A stretch of DNA of 64,000 bases, from positions 3,162,001-3,226,000 of the forward strand of contig NZ_CP109796.1 of assembly GCF_038725785.1 (NCBI RefSeq). The letters are read 5' to 3'. This DNA is from Termitidicoccus mucosus (GTDB lineage Bacteria > Verrucomicrobiota > Verrucomicrobiia > Opitutales > Opitutaceae). This document shows, in pieces, positions 34,305 through 44,259 of the stretch. The notes under the pieces are model-generated. The model saw only the letters and a list, made by a program, of their open reading frames with translations. It was not told the origin of the DNA and searched no databases. Made by a program: the position numbers and the translations under genes. Every line of letters starts with the position of its first letter. The first letter of the stretch is position 1.

Positions 34305-36446
34305 ATGAGCACTCAGTCTCCCGACTTCACCAAACTCGCCTACGACTCGTTCGAGTTTCCCGCCAGCGGCAAACCCGCCGCCGACACCGTCGAACTCACC
34401 GACGAACAAATCCCCGTCAAGGCCAACTACACCGCCGCCGACCTCGCCGGCTGCGCCACCCTCGACACCATGCCCGGCATCGCCCCCTTCACCCGCGGGC
34501 CCTACGCCACCATGTATGTCGCCAAGCCCTGGACCGTGCGCCAATACGCCGGCTTCTCCACCGCCGAGGAGTCCAACGCCTTCTACCGCCGCAACATCGC
34601 CGCCGGCCAGCAGGGCCTCTCCGTGGCCTTCGACCTCGCCACCCACCGCGGCTACGACTCTGACCACCCCCGCGTCGTCGGCGATGTCGGCAAGGCCGGC
34701 GTCGCGGTCGATTCCGTCCTCGACATGCAGACCCTCTTCTCGGGCATCCCCCTCGACAAGGTCTCCGTCTCCATGACCATGAACGGCGCCGTTCTCCCCG
34801 TCATGGCCTTCTACATCTGCGCCGCCCTCGAGCAGGGCGTAAAACTGGAGCAGCTCTCCGGCACCATCCAGAACGACATCCTGAAGGAGTTCATGGTGCG
34901 CAACACCTACATCTACCCGCCCACGCCCTCGATGAAGATCATCGCGGACATCTTCGAGTTCACCTCGCAAAAGATGCCCAAGTTCAACTCCATCTCCATC
35001 TCGGGCTACCACATGCAGGAGGCGGGCGCCACCGCCGACCTCGAGCTCGCCTACACCCTCGCCGACGGCCTCGACTACATCCGCACCGGCGTGAAGTCCG
35101 GCCTCGACGTCGACGCCTTCGCCCCGCGCCTCTCCTTCTTCTGGGCCATCGGCAAAAACTTCTTCATGGAAATCGCGAAGATGCGCGCCGGCCGCACCCT
35201 CTGGGACCGCATCGTCTCGCAATTCAACCCGAAGAACCCGAAGTCCCGCGCCCTCCGCACCCACTCGCAGACCTCCGGCTGGTCGCTCACCGAACAGGAC
35301 CCCTTCAACAACGTCGGCCGCACCTGCCTCGAGGCCCTCGCCTCCACCCTCGGCCACACCCAGTCCCTCCACACCAACGCGCTCGACGAGGCCATCGCCC
35401 TCCCGACCGACTTCTCCGCCCGCATCGCCCGCAACACCCAGCTCTTCCTCCAAAACGAGACCGGCATCTGCAACGTCGTCGATCCCTTCGCCGGCTCCTA
35501 CTACGTCGAGGCCCTCACCCGCGAGCTCACCGAGAAAGCCTGGGCCCACATCGAGGAGGTCGAGAAACTCGGCGGCATGACCAAGGCCATCGAGGCCGGC
35601 CTCCCCAAGCTCCGCATCGAGGAAGCCGCCGCCCGCCGCCAGGCCAAGATCGACTCCGGCAAGGAGACCATCACCGGCCTCAACAAATACCGCATGGAAA
35701 AAGAGGATCCGCTCGAAATCCTCGAAGTGGACAACACCGTCGTCCGCGAGGCCCAGATCAAGCGCCTCAAGGAACTGCGCGCCACCCGCGACGGCGCCAA
35801 GGCGCAGGCCGCCCTCGCCGCCCTCACCGAGTGCGCCGCCACCGGCAAGGGCAACCTCCTCGAACTCGCCGTCGCCGCCGCGCAGGCCCGCGCCTCGCTC
35901 GGCGAGATCAGCGACGCCCTCGAAAGCAAATTCGGCCGCTACCAGGCCACCATCCGCAGCATCTCAGGAGTCTATCGCATGGCATACGGAGACAATTCGG
36001 ACATCAACGAAGTCCACACCCTCGTCAAAAAGTTCGAGGAGCGCGAAGGCCGCCGCCCCCGCATCCTCATCGCCAAGCTCGGGCAGGACGGCCACGACCG
36101 CGGCGCGAAGGTGGTCGCCACCGCGATGGCCGACCTCGGCTTCGACGTGGACATCGGCGCCCTGTTCCAGACCCCGGAGGAGGCGGCCCAGCAAGCCGTG
36201 GAAAACGACGTGCACGTGGTGGCGATGAGTTCCCTCGCCGCCGGCCACAAGACCCTCCTTCCTCAACTCGTCGCCGAACTCAAAAAACGCGGCCGCGAGG
36301 ACATCCTGGTCATCTGCGGCGGCGTGATCCCCGCGCAGGACTACGACTACCTCCTGAAGAACGGCGCCAGCGCCATCTTCGGCCCCGGCACCGTGATCCC
36401 GAAGAGCACCAGAAAAATCCTAGAGCTGCTGCTGGAAAGACTATGA
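34305..36446 (+). CDS. mutB: Methylmalonyl-CoA mutase large (catalytic) subunit
   Basis: Adenosylcobalamin enzyme interconverting succinyl-CoA and methylmalonyl-CoA. The 713-residue protein has the substrate barrel ([59 protein letters not shown]). The C-terminal B12 domain has the motif DGHDRG with the lower axial ligand His597, followed by the GGVIP and GPGTVIP segments. All hallmark residues are present. It is the last gene of the mutAB unit; an 18-bp perfect hairpin follows 14 bp after the stop. Confidence 0.96.
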   Translation: MSTQSPDFTKLAYDSFEFPASGKPAADTVELTDEQIPVKANYTAADLAGCATLDTMPGIAPFTRGPYATMYVAKPWTVRQYAGFSTAEESNAFYRRNIAAGQQGLSVAFDLATHRGYDSDHPRVVGDVGKAGVAVDSVLDMQTLFSGIPLDKVSVSMTMNGAVLPVMAFYICAALEQGVKLEQLSGTIQNDILKEFMVRNTYIYPPTPSMKIIADIFEFTSQKMPKFNSISISGYHMQEAGATADLELAYTLADGLDYIRTGVKSGLDVDAFAPRLSFFWAIGKNFFMEIAKMRAGRTLWDRIVSQFNPKNPKSRALRTHSQTSGWSLTEQDPFNNVGRTCLEALASTLGHTQSLHTNALDEAIALPTDFSARIARNTQLFLQNETGICNVVDPFAGSYYVEALTRELTEKAWAHIEEVEKLGGMTKAIEAGLPKLRIEEAAARRQAKIDSGKETITGLNKYRMEKEDPLEILEVDNTVVREAQIKRLKELRATRDGAKAQAALAALTECAATGKGNLLELAVAAAQARASLGEISDALESKFGRYQATIRSISGVYRMAYGDNSDINEVHTLVKKFEEREGRRPRILIAKLGQDGHDRGAKVVATAMADLGFDVDIGALFQTPEEAAQQAVENDVHVVAMSSLAAGHKTLLPQLVAELKKRGREDILVICGGVIPAQDYDYLLKNGASAIFGPGTVIPKSTRKILELLLERL

Positions 36447-36460
36447 GGATTGAAAAATCC

Positions 36461-36500
36461 TCCGTTTTGGGGTTTCGTTTCGACGAAACCCCAAAACGGA
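36461..36500 (+). terminator. 18-bp perfect hairpin with TTCG loop after mutB
   Basis: TCCGTTTTGGGGTTTCGT (36461-36478), loop TTCG, and the exact complement (36483-36500) form a long stem capped by a stable tetraloop. There is no T run on either side, so it is not a textbook intrinsic terminator. It may stabilise the mutAB 3' end or mark the boundary of the island that follows. Confidence 0.6.
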
Positions 36501-36579
36501 ATTCGAACAGCAAATTCACGATTTCCGACCAATTTAAATCCATTGATTTCTATTGGGTTAATTTATAGGAATTTCTGTA

Positions 36580-39327
36580 ATGCCCCGATGGCATCCGCCA
36601 ATGAGCATCAATCCCAAGCCCAAGTTGCTATTTCACAATCAAGGTGCTTTTCTAAAATCGCTGAAGGATATGCGGCGCTCTGGCGGTCCGAAGCAACAGG
36701 CAGGCGATCAGGTGTCCCAGATCATCGGCGACTTTACACTTAACGGCGCGACGTTGGCGAAACTAACGAATCATGGAGAAAGCAGAATCCCACACTGTGT
36801 GAAATACGATCTGCGCGGCAGCTGCCGACTGGTTACTGTCCAAAACGATGGGTGCATATGGTTCCTGTTCGTTGGCGATCATGACGACGTGGACCGCTGG
36901 ATCGATGCTCATCCCGGACTTACTGTCGCCGCAGACAAGAAAAAGAAGATACATCAGCCCATCGTCAGCGCGCCCGGGACCACGCAACTGCCATCGCAAG
37001 GACTCATCGCAAGCACAGATGACCGTCCCCTGCTTAATCGAATCCCTTTCCCTGAGCTTGAGCAGTTGCTGCCTCAGGCAAAGCTTCGCAGGGATTTACG
37101 AGATGTGCGGGAAGAGACGGACGACGATACGATCCAAGAGATCGTCGAGTGCATCGGTGATTATGGGGTTCAGTCACTTGTTATCGATCTATTCACGCAT
37201 CTCCGGAAAGGGGAGGTCGATGCCGCGCTCACTCGTATCGATCTCCATTTCGGGCGTGGAGTTGATGTGGTTGCCGAGCCAACAAACCTTGATGCAGCGC
37301 TCGCGACCGGGGAAAATTCCGAGTTGGTCACCGATCTTACGAGTTTGTCGCAGGCGGAACGCGAGCGACTGCTTTCTGATGACTTTGAACCGTGGCTACT
37401 TTGGCTACACCCAGATCAGAAGCGGGTCGTCGAAGCTGATTTCGATCTCCCTGCCGTCCTCAAGGGTGTTTCCGGATCAGGTAAGACTGTAATTCTTATC
37501 CATCGCGCACGTCGGCTGGCGCGGAAGTATCCGAATGAGACCATCGGCGTTTTGACTCTCAACCGTTCACTGGCGCGGCTGCTGCAGAACCTCATAAACA
37601 AGCTATGCGTCGATGGCGAGCAGACTCGCATCAAAGTCGAGGCCTTCTATGATTACTTCAAATCGGTCCTTCAGCATCTTGGAAGCGAAGCTTACCTGAA
37701 GGAGTATCTGCATGATGTTGTCCAATCTGAGCCTATCGCCCGGACTTTGGAGCGCGCGCTGGAAATGCACCAGAGTCTAGCGAACGACTTCAGCCCGCAG
37801 AGTGGCGAGACGCTCGATGATACATGGAACGAGTATTGGCAGATCGACGAAGACGAATTCCGACGGACCCGAGATGCAGTAGTTGAGGCGATCAAGCGCC
37901 GAGGCGAATATGATGTGAAGGCCTACTTGCGGGACGAATTTACCTTGATTCGCAGCGCATTTCCACGGGCAAAAAGGAACCGCCCCGGGACGGGTGAAAG
38001 CTATTACGAATATAAGCGTGAAGGGCGAGCCATCGAACTCATTGAAGGAGTCCGGCGAAACGTCCTCCGTATGCTCATGCGCTATGAGGAATACATGCTG
38101 GCTGGTGCAATGATGGACGAATTGGCCTTATCGCAAGCGATCATCCCCGCGCGCGTCCTATTGCGCGAATTGCCAGAGTCACTTAGCCGCCGATGCCTTT
38201 TGATTGATGAGTTTCAGGACTTTTCGACTCTGGAGCTATCCTTGCTGAAACAAATCCCGACCGAGACTGAAAATGATTTGTTCCTCGCTGGCGACACGGT
38301 CCAAAAAGTGATGGTGAAGGATTTTAATCTAGGTGCGGCATTATTAGACAGAAATTACGTCCGCACTCGAACGATCACAAAAAACTATCGAAATAGTCGG
38401 CAAATTCTCCAAGCGGCACACGAGTTGGTGAAGCACTACGGAGCCATTGCTGCGAAACATGAGCAGAGCATAGAGGTGCTTGATCCGGAACTGGCAGTTC
38501 GCGAGACGGCACCGCCAATCGCAATCAAAGCGACTGAACCGGTGGACGTAGCATGGAAAATGGCCCATGAATGGGTGGCAGCCGGCGCACGAGAATCTTG
38601 GTCAGTATGTATCGTCAGTGCGAATCCACTGACCCTGCCTCCGAGCCGCATCCTTGAACTCCGGCCGGAAGGAATACAGGCGGAGTGTCTTTCCGGCGAC
38701 TATTTCCTACATCGGGATCGAATGGTGGTAGGCACACTGAGTGAAGTGAAAGGCTTCGAGTTCAGCCTGATCATTATCGTGGAGTGTGACCGCATGCTAT
38801 TGCCAGACCGCTCGATTCCAGAGGAGGAACAGTGGCGGGACGCCCTGCGCTTGTATGTCGCTATGACTCGTGGTCGCGACCAGGTCGCGTTGATCTACAA
38901 AAACGAGCCCTCGGCTTTTTTGGACAAGATGAAAGAGCAGCTCGTATGGCGTGAGGATGCGTTTAATTATACCGGGCCTCGAATGTTTGCTGGTGCAGCA
39001 ACACCCTCGCACCATACTCTGAAACCGACACCGGTAGTCGTGCCCAAAGTGGTCCTTCCCTCTGCGCCTTGGCCAGAAGGTCTCTCTCCAAATGCAAAGC
39101 TCTGCCTCCTCCGTTATTTTGAGCAACGCATCTATGTTCCGAAAAAGGAGCACGAGCCAAGCCCGGCACACATGCGCCAGTGTTATGGTCGTTGGCTCAC
39201 TCCAAAGAACGTAGATGGCATCGCGGTTTCTCGGTTATTCGGTGAAGGCTCTTTTCGCCGAGATGTTGCAGAGGAAATCCATCGAGAACTCGGCCGCCAC
39301 GGTTTCAAGTTAGTTTGGGACCGGTGA
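36580..39327 (+). CDS. UvrD/Rep-type helicase with RelE-like N-terminal domain
   Basis: The 915-residue protein begins with a segment (about 57-107: LTNHGESRIPHCVKYDL, then RLVTVQNDGCIWFLFVGDHD) that resembles the RelE/ParE toxin fold. It continues into a superfamily 1 helicase. Walker A is GVSGSGKT (296-303), Walker B is DEFQD (543-547), and motif VI is LRLYVAMTRGRDQ near 767. A charged C-terminal tail follows. SF1 helicases unwind DNA, and the toxin-like domain may target RNA or be a binding module. The gene is AT-richer than its neighbours and flanked by transposase debris and phage-type regulators, so it was probably acquired. A ribosome-site-like AGGAA precedes the ATG. A role in phage defence or DNA repair is speculative. 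Confidence 0.8.
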   Translation: MPRWHPPMSINPKPKLLFHNQGAFLKSLKDMRRSGGPKQQAGDQVSQIIGDFTLNGATLAKLTNHGESRIPHCVKYDLRGSCRLVTVQNDGCIWFLFVGDHDDVDRWIDAHPGLTVAADKKKKIHQPIVSAPGTTQLPSQGLIASTDDRPLLNRIPFPELEQLLPQAKLRRDLRDVREETDDDTIQEIVECIGDYGVQSLVIDLFTHLRKGEVDAALTRIDLHFGRGVDVVAEPTNLDAALATGENSELVTDLTSLSQAERERLLSDDFEPWLLWLHPDQKRVVEADFDLPAVLKGVSGSGKTVILIHRARRLARKYPNETIGVLTLNRSLARLLQNLINKLCVDGEQTRIKVEAFYDYFKSVLQHLGSEAYLKEYLHDVVQSEPIARTLERALEMHQSLANDFSPQSGETLDDTWNEYWQIDEDEFRRTRDAVVEAIKRRGEYDVKAYLRDEFTLIRSAFPRAKRNRPGTGESYYEYKREGRAIELIEGVRRNVLRMLMRYEEYMLAGAMMDELALSQAIIPARVLLRELPESLSRRCLLIDEFQDFSTLELSLLKQIPTETENDLFLAGDTVQKVMVKDFNLGAALLDRNYVRTRTITKNYRNSRQILQAAHELVKHYGAIAAKHEQSIEVLDPELAVRETAPPIAIKATEPVDVAWKMAHEWVAAGARESWSVCIVSANPLTLPPSRILELRPEGIQAECLSGDYFLHRDRMVVGTLSEVKGFEFSLIIIVECDRMLLPDRSIPEEEQWRDALRLYVAMTRGRDQVALIYKNEPSAFLDKMKEQLVWREDAFNYTGPRMFAGAATPSHHTLKPTPVVVPKVVLPSAPWPEGLSPNAKLCLLRYFEQRIYVPKKEHEPSPAHMRQCYGRWLTPKNVDGIAVSRLFGEGSFRRDVAEEIHRELGRHGFKLVWDR

Positions 39328-39583
39328 GAAAAGCTAAAAGGGAAAAGCTAAGGGCAGTCCAAAGGGGATAGGGGCAGTATTGTTGACTCTTGAAAGACAA
39401 GCCGCGTGGTGAGCGCGTCTTGTTTCGAGTCTTGCCCAAGACGAATCGCCAACCGCTTCCATTCCCCAAAAAACTATTGCCTCGCGGATGCGCGAAGCGC
39501 GGCCGGCCCGGCGCGAAAGCTGACGGGGTCAGGCTTGCTTTTTGCGATTAACGAAAGAGCAGGAATGATGATTATCTTCGCGT
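39328..39583. other. Spacer with REP-type sequence upstream of a transposase remnant
   Basis: The spacer contains GACTCTTGAAAGACAAGCC and AAGACGCGCT-like inverted words near 39385-39425, and the REP-like box CTGACGGGGTCAGGC (39520-39534). It resembles the leader of REP-associated transposase genes. No gene is seen. Confidence 0.5.
39520..39537. repeat. REP-type box CTGACGGGGTCAGGC
   Basis: A near-palindromic box (TGAC...GTCA) 50 bp upstream of the transposase remnant. A closely matching box, CTGACGGAGTCAGGC, lies at 44310-44324 and its partner in opposite orientation at 44527-44540. Confidence 0.65.
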
Positions 39584-39670
39584 ATGGTGCGTAAACTGCG
39601 AATTGCATACCCCGGCGCAGTCTATCATGTCATCCACCGAGGCATTTTGCGCATTCACTCATCGGTGTGA
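39584..39670 (+). pseudogene. Truncated REP-associated tyrosine transposase (RAYT)
   Basis: The first 20 codons, MVRKLRIAYPGAVYHVIHRG, match the opening of RAYT/TnpA-REP proteins, which usually run to about 200 residues or more with HUH and catalytic Tyr motifs. After the Gly the sequence changes and stops at 39670, so the catalytic part is gone. The ORF6N gene on the other strand ends inside the same 16 bp, suggesting a recombination joint. RAYTs mobilise REP hairpins, which fits the repeats around here. Confidence 0.75.
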
Positions 39671-40185
39671 ACGAATCCGATTTTTCGTTTGTGGAGTGGA
39701 CCGTCCGGCATTGTAAGGTTGCGGATAGCTTCAATGAGGGCAGCGATTTGCTCATCGTGCGCGCCCAAACGCGCATCCAGTTCTGCTAATTTTGCGGTCA
39801 GGGCCTTGTGATTCACCATCATTTGCCTGAGTTTAATGAAAGCTCGAACCACCATGACGCCCATTTCCTCGGCGGTGGTCGAATTGATCACATTCGCCGC
39901 TTGAATTGCCCCATGCTCGGTGAATGCATAGGGTAGTGTGCTGCTAAATCGCAATTTACCAAGGTGGTCGCATTTTGCGACCACCTCTGACTTTTCCTCC
40001 GGTGTTAGCTGGAAGAGAAAGTCCTCTGGAAACCGTCGTTGGTTGCGCTTTACCTGCTCATTCAGACGTTTCGTGGTGACCCCGTAAAGTTGGGCCAAAT
40101 CGCTGTCGATAAGCACACGCTGACCGCGCAGCACGAGGATTCTGGATTGGACATGCTCCACGGGAATGAGATCAAGAGGTAACAT
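39655..40185 (-). CDS. ORF6N-domain DNA-binding protein
   Basis: The 176-residue protein opens with the ORF6N domain, VEHVQSRILVLRGQRVLIDSDLAQLYGVTTKRLNEQVKRN, followed by FPEDFLFQLTPEE and LPYAFTEHGAIQAANVINS (about 83-101). The C-terminus is a coiled-coil-like helical region (LAELDARLGAHDEQIAALIEAI). ORF6N proteins are phage- or mobile-element-type regulators related to KilA-N. Its stop codon lies within the transposase remnant. It likely belongs to an acquired segment. Confidence 0.88.
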   Translation of the reverse strand: MLPLDLIPVEHVQSRILVLRGQRVLIDSDLAQLYGVTTKRLNEQVKRNQRRFPEDFLFQLTPEEKSEVVAKCDHLGKLRFSSTLPYAFTEHGAIQAANVINSTTAEEMGVMVVRAFIKLRQMMVNHKALTAKLAELDARLGAHDEQIAALIEAIRNLTMPDGPLHKRKIGFVHTDE

Positions 40186-40308
40186 GGTAGGTTCTTATCG
40201 TTGTGCAACTTTCGGGACATGCAGCACAATGCGCTTTTTTGTCTTGAATACAATAGTTTTACACCTGCTGAGTAGGAAAGGTGGTCAGAACAACTCAACC
40301 CGGTGCCT

Positions 40309-40563
40309 TCACTTCTCTTCAGCAAGCAGGACCTCGTAGGAGCAGCCGATGGCTCTGCGGATGCGGCGTAGGGTTGATATCAGGATCGTTATGGCGCCAG
40401 CTTCGATTTTTTGGATTGTGCGGGGGGCCAAATCGGCCGCTTCGGCAAGTTCTTCTTGAGTCAGCCCCGCGAGTTTTCGCTGCAATTGAATATTGGAACC
40501 CACAATACTCAGCCAGCGAGAGTCGGTTTGTTTGGCACGTTGGGGGGATGGTTCTTTTTTCAC
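40309..40563 (-). CDS. XRE-family helix-turn-helix regulator
   Basis: The 84-residue protein starts at a GTG (40563). The HTH is VGSNIQLQRKLAGLTQEELAEAADLAPRTIQKIEAG (about 21-56), a standard Cro/CI fold, followed by ISTLRRIRRAIGCSYEVLL. It ends with a short charged tail. No toxin gene is directly adjacent on the same strand, so it may be an orphan regulator or an antitoxin remnant. Inverted repeats upstream (40563-40577 and 40598-40614) are candidate self-regulation sites. Confidence 0.85.
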   Translation of the reverse strand: MKKEPSPQRAKQTDSRWLSIVGSNIQLQRKLAGLTQEELAEAADLAPRTIQKIEAGAITILISTLRRIRRAIGCSYEVLLAEEK

Positions 40564-40597
40564 GCCCCATTAGGGCGTATTCAGGGCTTGACTGAAC

Positions 40598-40614
40598 ACG
40601 ACCCAACAGGTCGT
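40598..40614. promoter_or_regulatory. Candidate operator upstream of the XRE gene
   Basis: ACGACC-CAACA-GGTCGT is a perfect 6-bp inverted repeat with a 5-nt centre, 35 bp upstream of the GTG start. A second repeat, CGCCC-CATTA-GGGCG, overlaps the start region (40563-40577). Spacing and position suit a XRE repressor site. This is inference from sequence symmetry only. Confidence 0.45.
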
Positions 40615-40822
40615 TATATGTAAAAATAAATACCCCATCCAATTCGACTCAGGCAACTTCTCGCCTACCTCAACCATGAAACCCCGACAGATCCTTGGGC
40701 CTGCATCTGCAGGTTGTTTTTCATCTCGTTGGCATTGACCGCCTATTTACCGATTTCGTCGTCGGTCTCCGCCCGGTCACCCCACGCTGCCCTGGACATC
40801 GTGCTAAATCAGGCGGCAATCG

Positions 40823-41038
40823 TTACGGGTTGGCTCTCTTCGGCCTCGCTCCTACGGAAGACGAGTCTAGCAGACGTTTTTCTTCGGCATTGATCGCGGG
40901 AGAGCCTTCACCGAACCACCACCGGATGATGTTTGCTGCATATTCAGTCGGATTGCTGCTCAACGCTCCGCTGCGTCGCTCGATCTCGGAGGCGATGTGT
41001 TCGGGCAAGCTTATGGTGTAACGACGCTTCTCTGCCAT
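40823..41038 (-). CDS. Small ribbon-helix-helix (CopG/Arc-type) protein
   Basis: From the ATG at 41038 the protein has 71 residues. MAEKRRYTISLPEHIASEIERRSG is a typical ribbon (KRRYTISLP) followed by helix A, and NPTEYAANIIRWWF would be helix B. Such proteins bind DNA as dimers and often serve as antitoxins. No paired toxin is visible beside it. The frame extends 18 codons upstream but without RHH character. Confidence 0.7.
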   Translation of the reverse strand: MAEKRRYTISLPEHIASEIERRSGALSSNPTEYAANIIRWWFGEGSPAINAEEKRLLDSSSVGARPKRANP

Positions 41039-41163
41039 GCTTGGAAATCTGGCTGTTTCAGAAAAAATGGCACTTGCTTTATTTGAAATCATATGCTTGC
41101 AGTAACTTTCATATGCTGCTTACGTTTCGGCGTTGGCTTAAACCTCAACCTTACCCGCAACCC

Positions 41164-44100
41164 ATGAAATCCCTCGCATTGTTTCCATATCATGCCTTCG
41201 CATCCCCACGGCGCTACGTCGCAATCGCACTGTTCTGCCAACTGATGCTCTCCGCCCAGCAAACCCAGCCGCCGTCCGTCCGCCCCGCCCTTGCCCCGGA
41301 CAACGACGAAGTCGTCGTCATGAGCGAGTTTTCGGTCAGCTCCACCAAGGACAAAAATTACGTCGCGTCCGAGTCGATCACGGGCACGCGCGTGGCCGCG
41401 AAAATCCGCGACCTGCCGTTTGTCGTCAACGCCGTCACCAGCGAGTTCCTCCTCGACTTCGCCGCGTTCGACATGGACGCCCAGCTCGGCTGGGTCGCCA
41501 ACATCTCGCCGACTGACATCAACGGCAGCCTCATCCTGCGCGGGTTTGCCAGCACGCCCTACGTGGACGGCTTCCGCCGCCTCGGTCCGCTCGACCTCGT
41601 GGACACCGACCGCATCGAAATCATCAAGGGCCCCGCCGCCTCGATCTACGGCCAGACGCTGCCCGGCGGCGTGGTCAACTACACCAGCAAACGCCCCGAA
41701 ACCAAGCGCCGCCAGCGCATCTCGTTTGCCGTCGGCAACGAAAGCCAGTTCCGCGCCGACCTCTCCTCGACCGGTCCCGTCGGCACGAGCACCAAATTCT
41801 ACTACCTGGTCAACCTCGCCACGCAGAGACGCCATTACGAGCAGGACTGGGCCAGCCAGAAACGTCATACCATTTCCGCCCAGCTCATGTATAAGCCCGA
41901 CGCGAAAACCAGCCTTTACATGAAAGTCTCCGGACAGAAGAGCCGTAACAACGACCGCCAGAGCATCCCGTGGCTCAAGACCTCGACGGCCGGCTTCTAC
42001 ACCGACAACGGCGGCAAGCTCGGCCTGAACGCCGACGGCACGCCCCTCAAATACACCTACCCCACGCTCAGCTACGACGCAGCCACCGGCGCCTACGCCA
42101 CGGCCACCGCGACCGCCAACCTTCCGCTCAAGGAAGTCGTCGTCAAATACAACGCCGCGCCCGACGACCTGAAAAAATACTACGATTATCTGGAAAACCC
42201 CGCCGCGTGGAGCGCCCCGCTCGCCCTCTCGACCGCGCTCTCCACGACCAATTCCTAGGACCGCCTCGCCACCGAGTGGCCCGACCTGCACACCAACGGC
42301 ACGCTCGCCTACACCGACACCACGCTCAAGACCGCCGGGCTCGGCGGCGAACGCCGCTGGAGCGATTTGCTCTCGTCGAAATTTACCTTCGACTACTTCG
42401 GCAGCCCGAGCGAACAGCAGACCAACTCCGGGAACCAGATGTATTACACCGACCCGAACTACCCCGACGGCAACGTCGGCGGCTCCACGCCCACCTGGCG
42501 CAAACGCAAATCCGACGGCCTCTCCGCGCAGCTCGACAACATGTTTTCCTTCAAGACCGGTCCCGTCCGCCACAAATTCCTCATCACCCTCGATTACACG
42601 CACAAAAAGGACAGCGACCGCCGCCTCACCACCGACACCGGCAGCAGCTTCCCCTCAAACGACCTCAGCGCCAGATACATCATCCGCGACAAGAACGACA
42701 ACAGCGTCATCTATCCCCTCACGCTTCCCCTCGGGCCGCGCTCCACCGGCGTCCTCCGCTGGAACACCGCCGCCCAGTCCGCCACGCAGCCCATTCCCCA
42801 ATACAGCTACTACGAAGGCGAACAACTCCTGCCCTGGCCGCACACCGATTACAGCTTCTGGTTTCCCACCTACGACGACTACTCGCGCCTCTACGTCCGC
42901 ACCTCGAACGACACCATTGGCAAAAGCGACGACTACGGTGTCTTCGCCAGCGAACGCGCCACGTTTTTTGACGGCCGCCTCATGCTCCTCGTCGGAGGCC
43001 GCTTCGACCAGTTGCAAAACAATTTCCAGAACCGCGCCTCCACCGACCCTGCCATGCGCGCCAGCGCCTGGGATGACCACGCCTTCACCTATCAGGCCGG
43101 GCTCACCGGCTACGCCACCAGAAACATCATCCTCTTTGCCAACGCCAGCTCGGCCTACAACCCCAACATGCAGGTCGTCAGCAAACGCGTCTCCACCGTC
43201 ACCTACGACGACGACGGCTATCCCACCGGCGAATCCGACGTGCGTTTTCTCTCGACCGTGCTGCCCAACGAAGAAGGCGACGGCTACGAATTCGGCACCC
43301 GCTTCGTCCTCTTCAAAGACCGCCTCAACATTACCGCCAGCCGCTTCGTGATCAACCGCGACAACAAGGTGGACAGCTACACCAATGAGTTTGGCATCAG
43401 CGAATACGTCGGCAACGGCTCGCAGCAATCCAAGGGCTACGAAGTCGAGTTCAACTGGGCCGTGACCGGCGCCCTTCAGGTCAACGGCGCCTATGGCTAC
43501 AACGACACCCGCTACACCAGGAACAGCCTCGCCTACCTGGTCGGCGCGCCCACCGCGCAGAATGCGAAAAACAACTATTCGCTCCTCTTCCGCTACCGCT
43601 TCCGCAACGGCGCGCTCAAGGGCCTGAGCGTGCAGGGCGGCGTGCGCTACTATGACCGCTCGCTCATCAACGTGGGCAGCGGCGGCCTGATCACGACCAA
43701 TCCCTACGCGACCGGCAGCTACAAGCCGCTCCTGCGCAACGCGCGCATGGGCACGGGCGTGCTGCCCTTCCCGACGCTCCCCGAAGGGCTCGTGATCCTG
43801 AGCCGCACCTGCACCGTGTCGAGAATCGACGGCGCCGGCAAACGCGTCGGCGGCGAGGAGCCCACCGGGGCCATAAACCCCAACACCGGCGCGCTCATGG
43901 TGAACAACCAGCTGGACAAAGGCTTCACGCCCGGCGTCAACATCCCGTCCGACTGGATCTCCTACACCGGCCAGCCGATGGAGGCGGGCAGGACGTATTA
44001 TATAATCGACGGCGACGGGCAGACGAGCGCGAGTTACATCTACAAGGCGAACATAGACGACAACCGCGCCAATGTGTATAATCGGAGTTACGCCATCTAC

Positions 44101-44259
44101 AACATCGGCGCGTCCTACACCTTCAAGACCGGCAGCCGCTGCGCGCACGCGCTGCGCTTCAACATAAGCAACCTCTTCGACAAGTTCTACACCTACGGCA
44201 ACGGTGTCCGCGGCTACGGTCGCGAGTTCTCCGTGGGCTACTCGGTCGATTTCAGATAG
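41164..44259 (+). pseudogene. TonB-dependent outer-membrane receptor split by an in-frame TAG
   Basis: Reading from the ATG at 41164, the frame encodes a signal peptide, then a plug domain (ITGTRVAAKIRDLPFVVNAV; LILRGFASTPYVDGFRRLG; DRIEIIKGPAASIYGQTLPGG). A large beta-barrel follows and ends at FSVGYSVDFR. The frame is open throughout except for one TAG at 42256-42258 (codon 365), between TTNS and DRLATEWPDL. The remaining frame after the stop keeps perfect receptor character, so the change is recent, a sequencing error, or read through. If real, it would give a plug-only product and a headless barrel. Most likely a siderophore or sugar receptor; substrate unknown. Confidence 0.85.

Noticed and set aside
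40695-41021. Plus-strand open frame of 108 codons opposite the ribbon-helix-helix gene
   Set aside because: No family features; the minus-strand RHH protein with KRRYTISLP is convincing.
40309-41038. Complete toxin-antitoxin pair formed by the XRE and RHH genes
   Set aside because: Both are antitoxin-like DNA binders about 260 bp apart with no toxin-like gene between or beside them.
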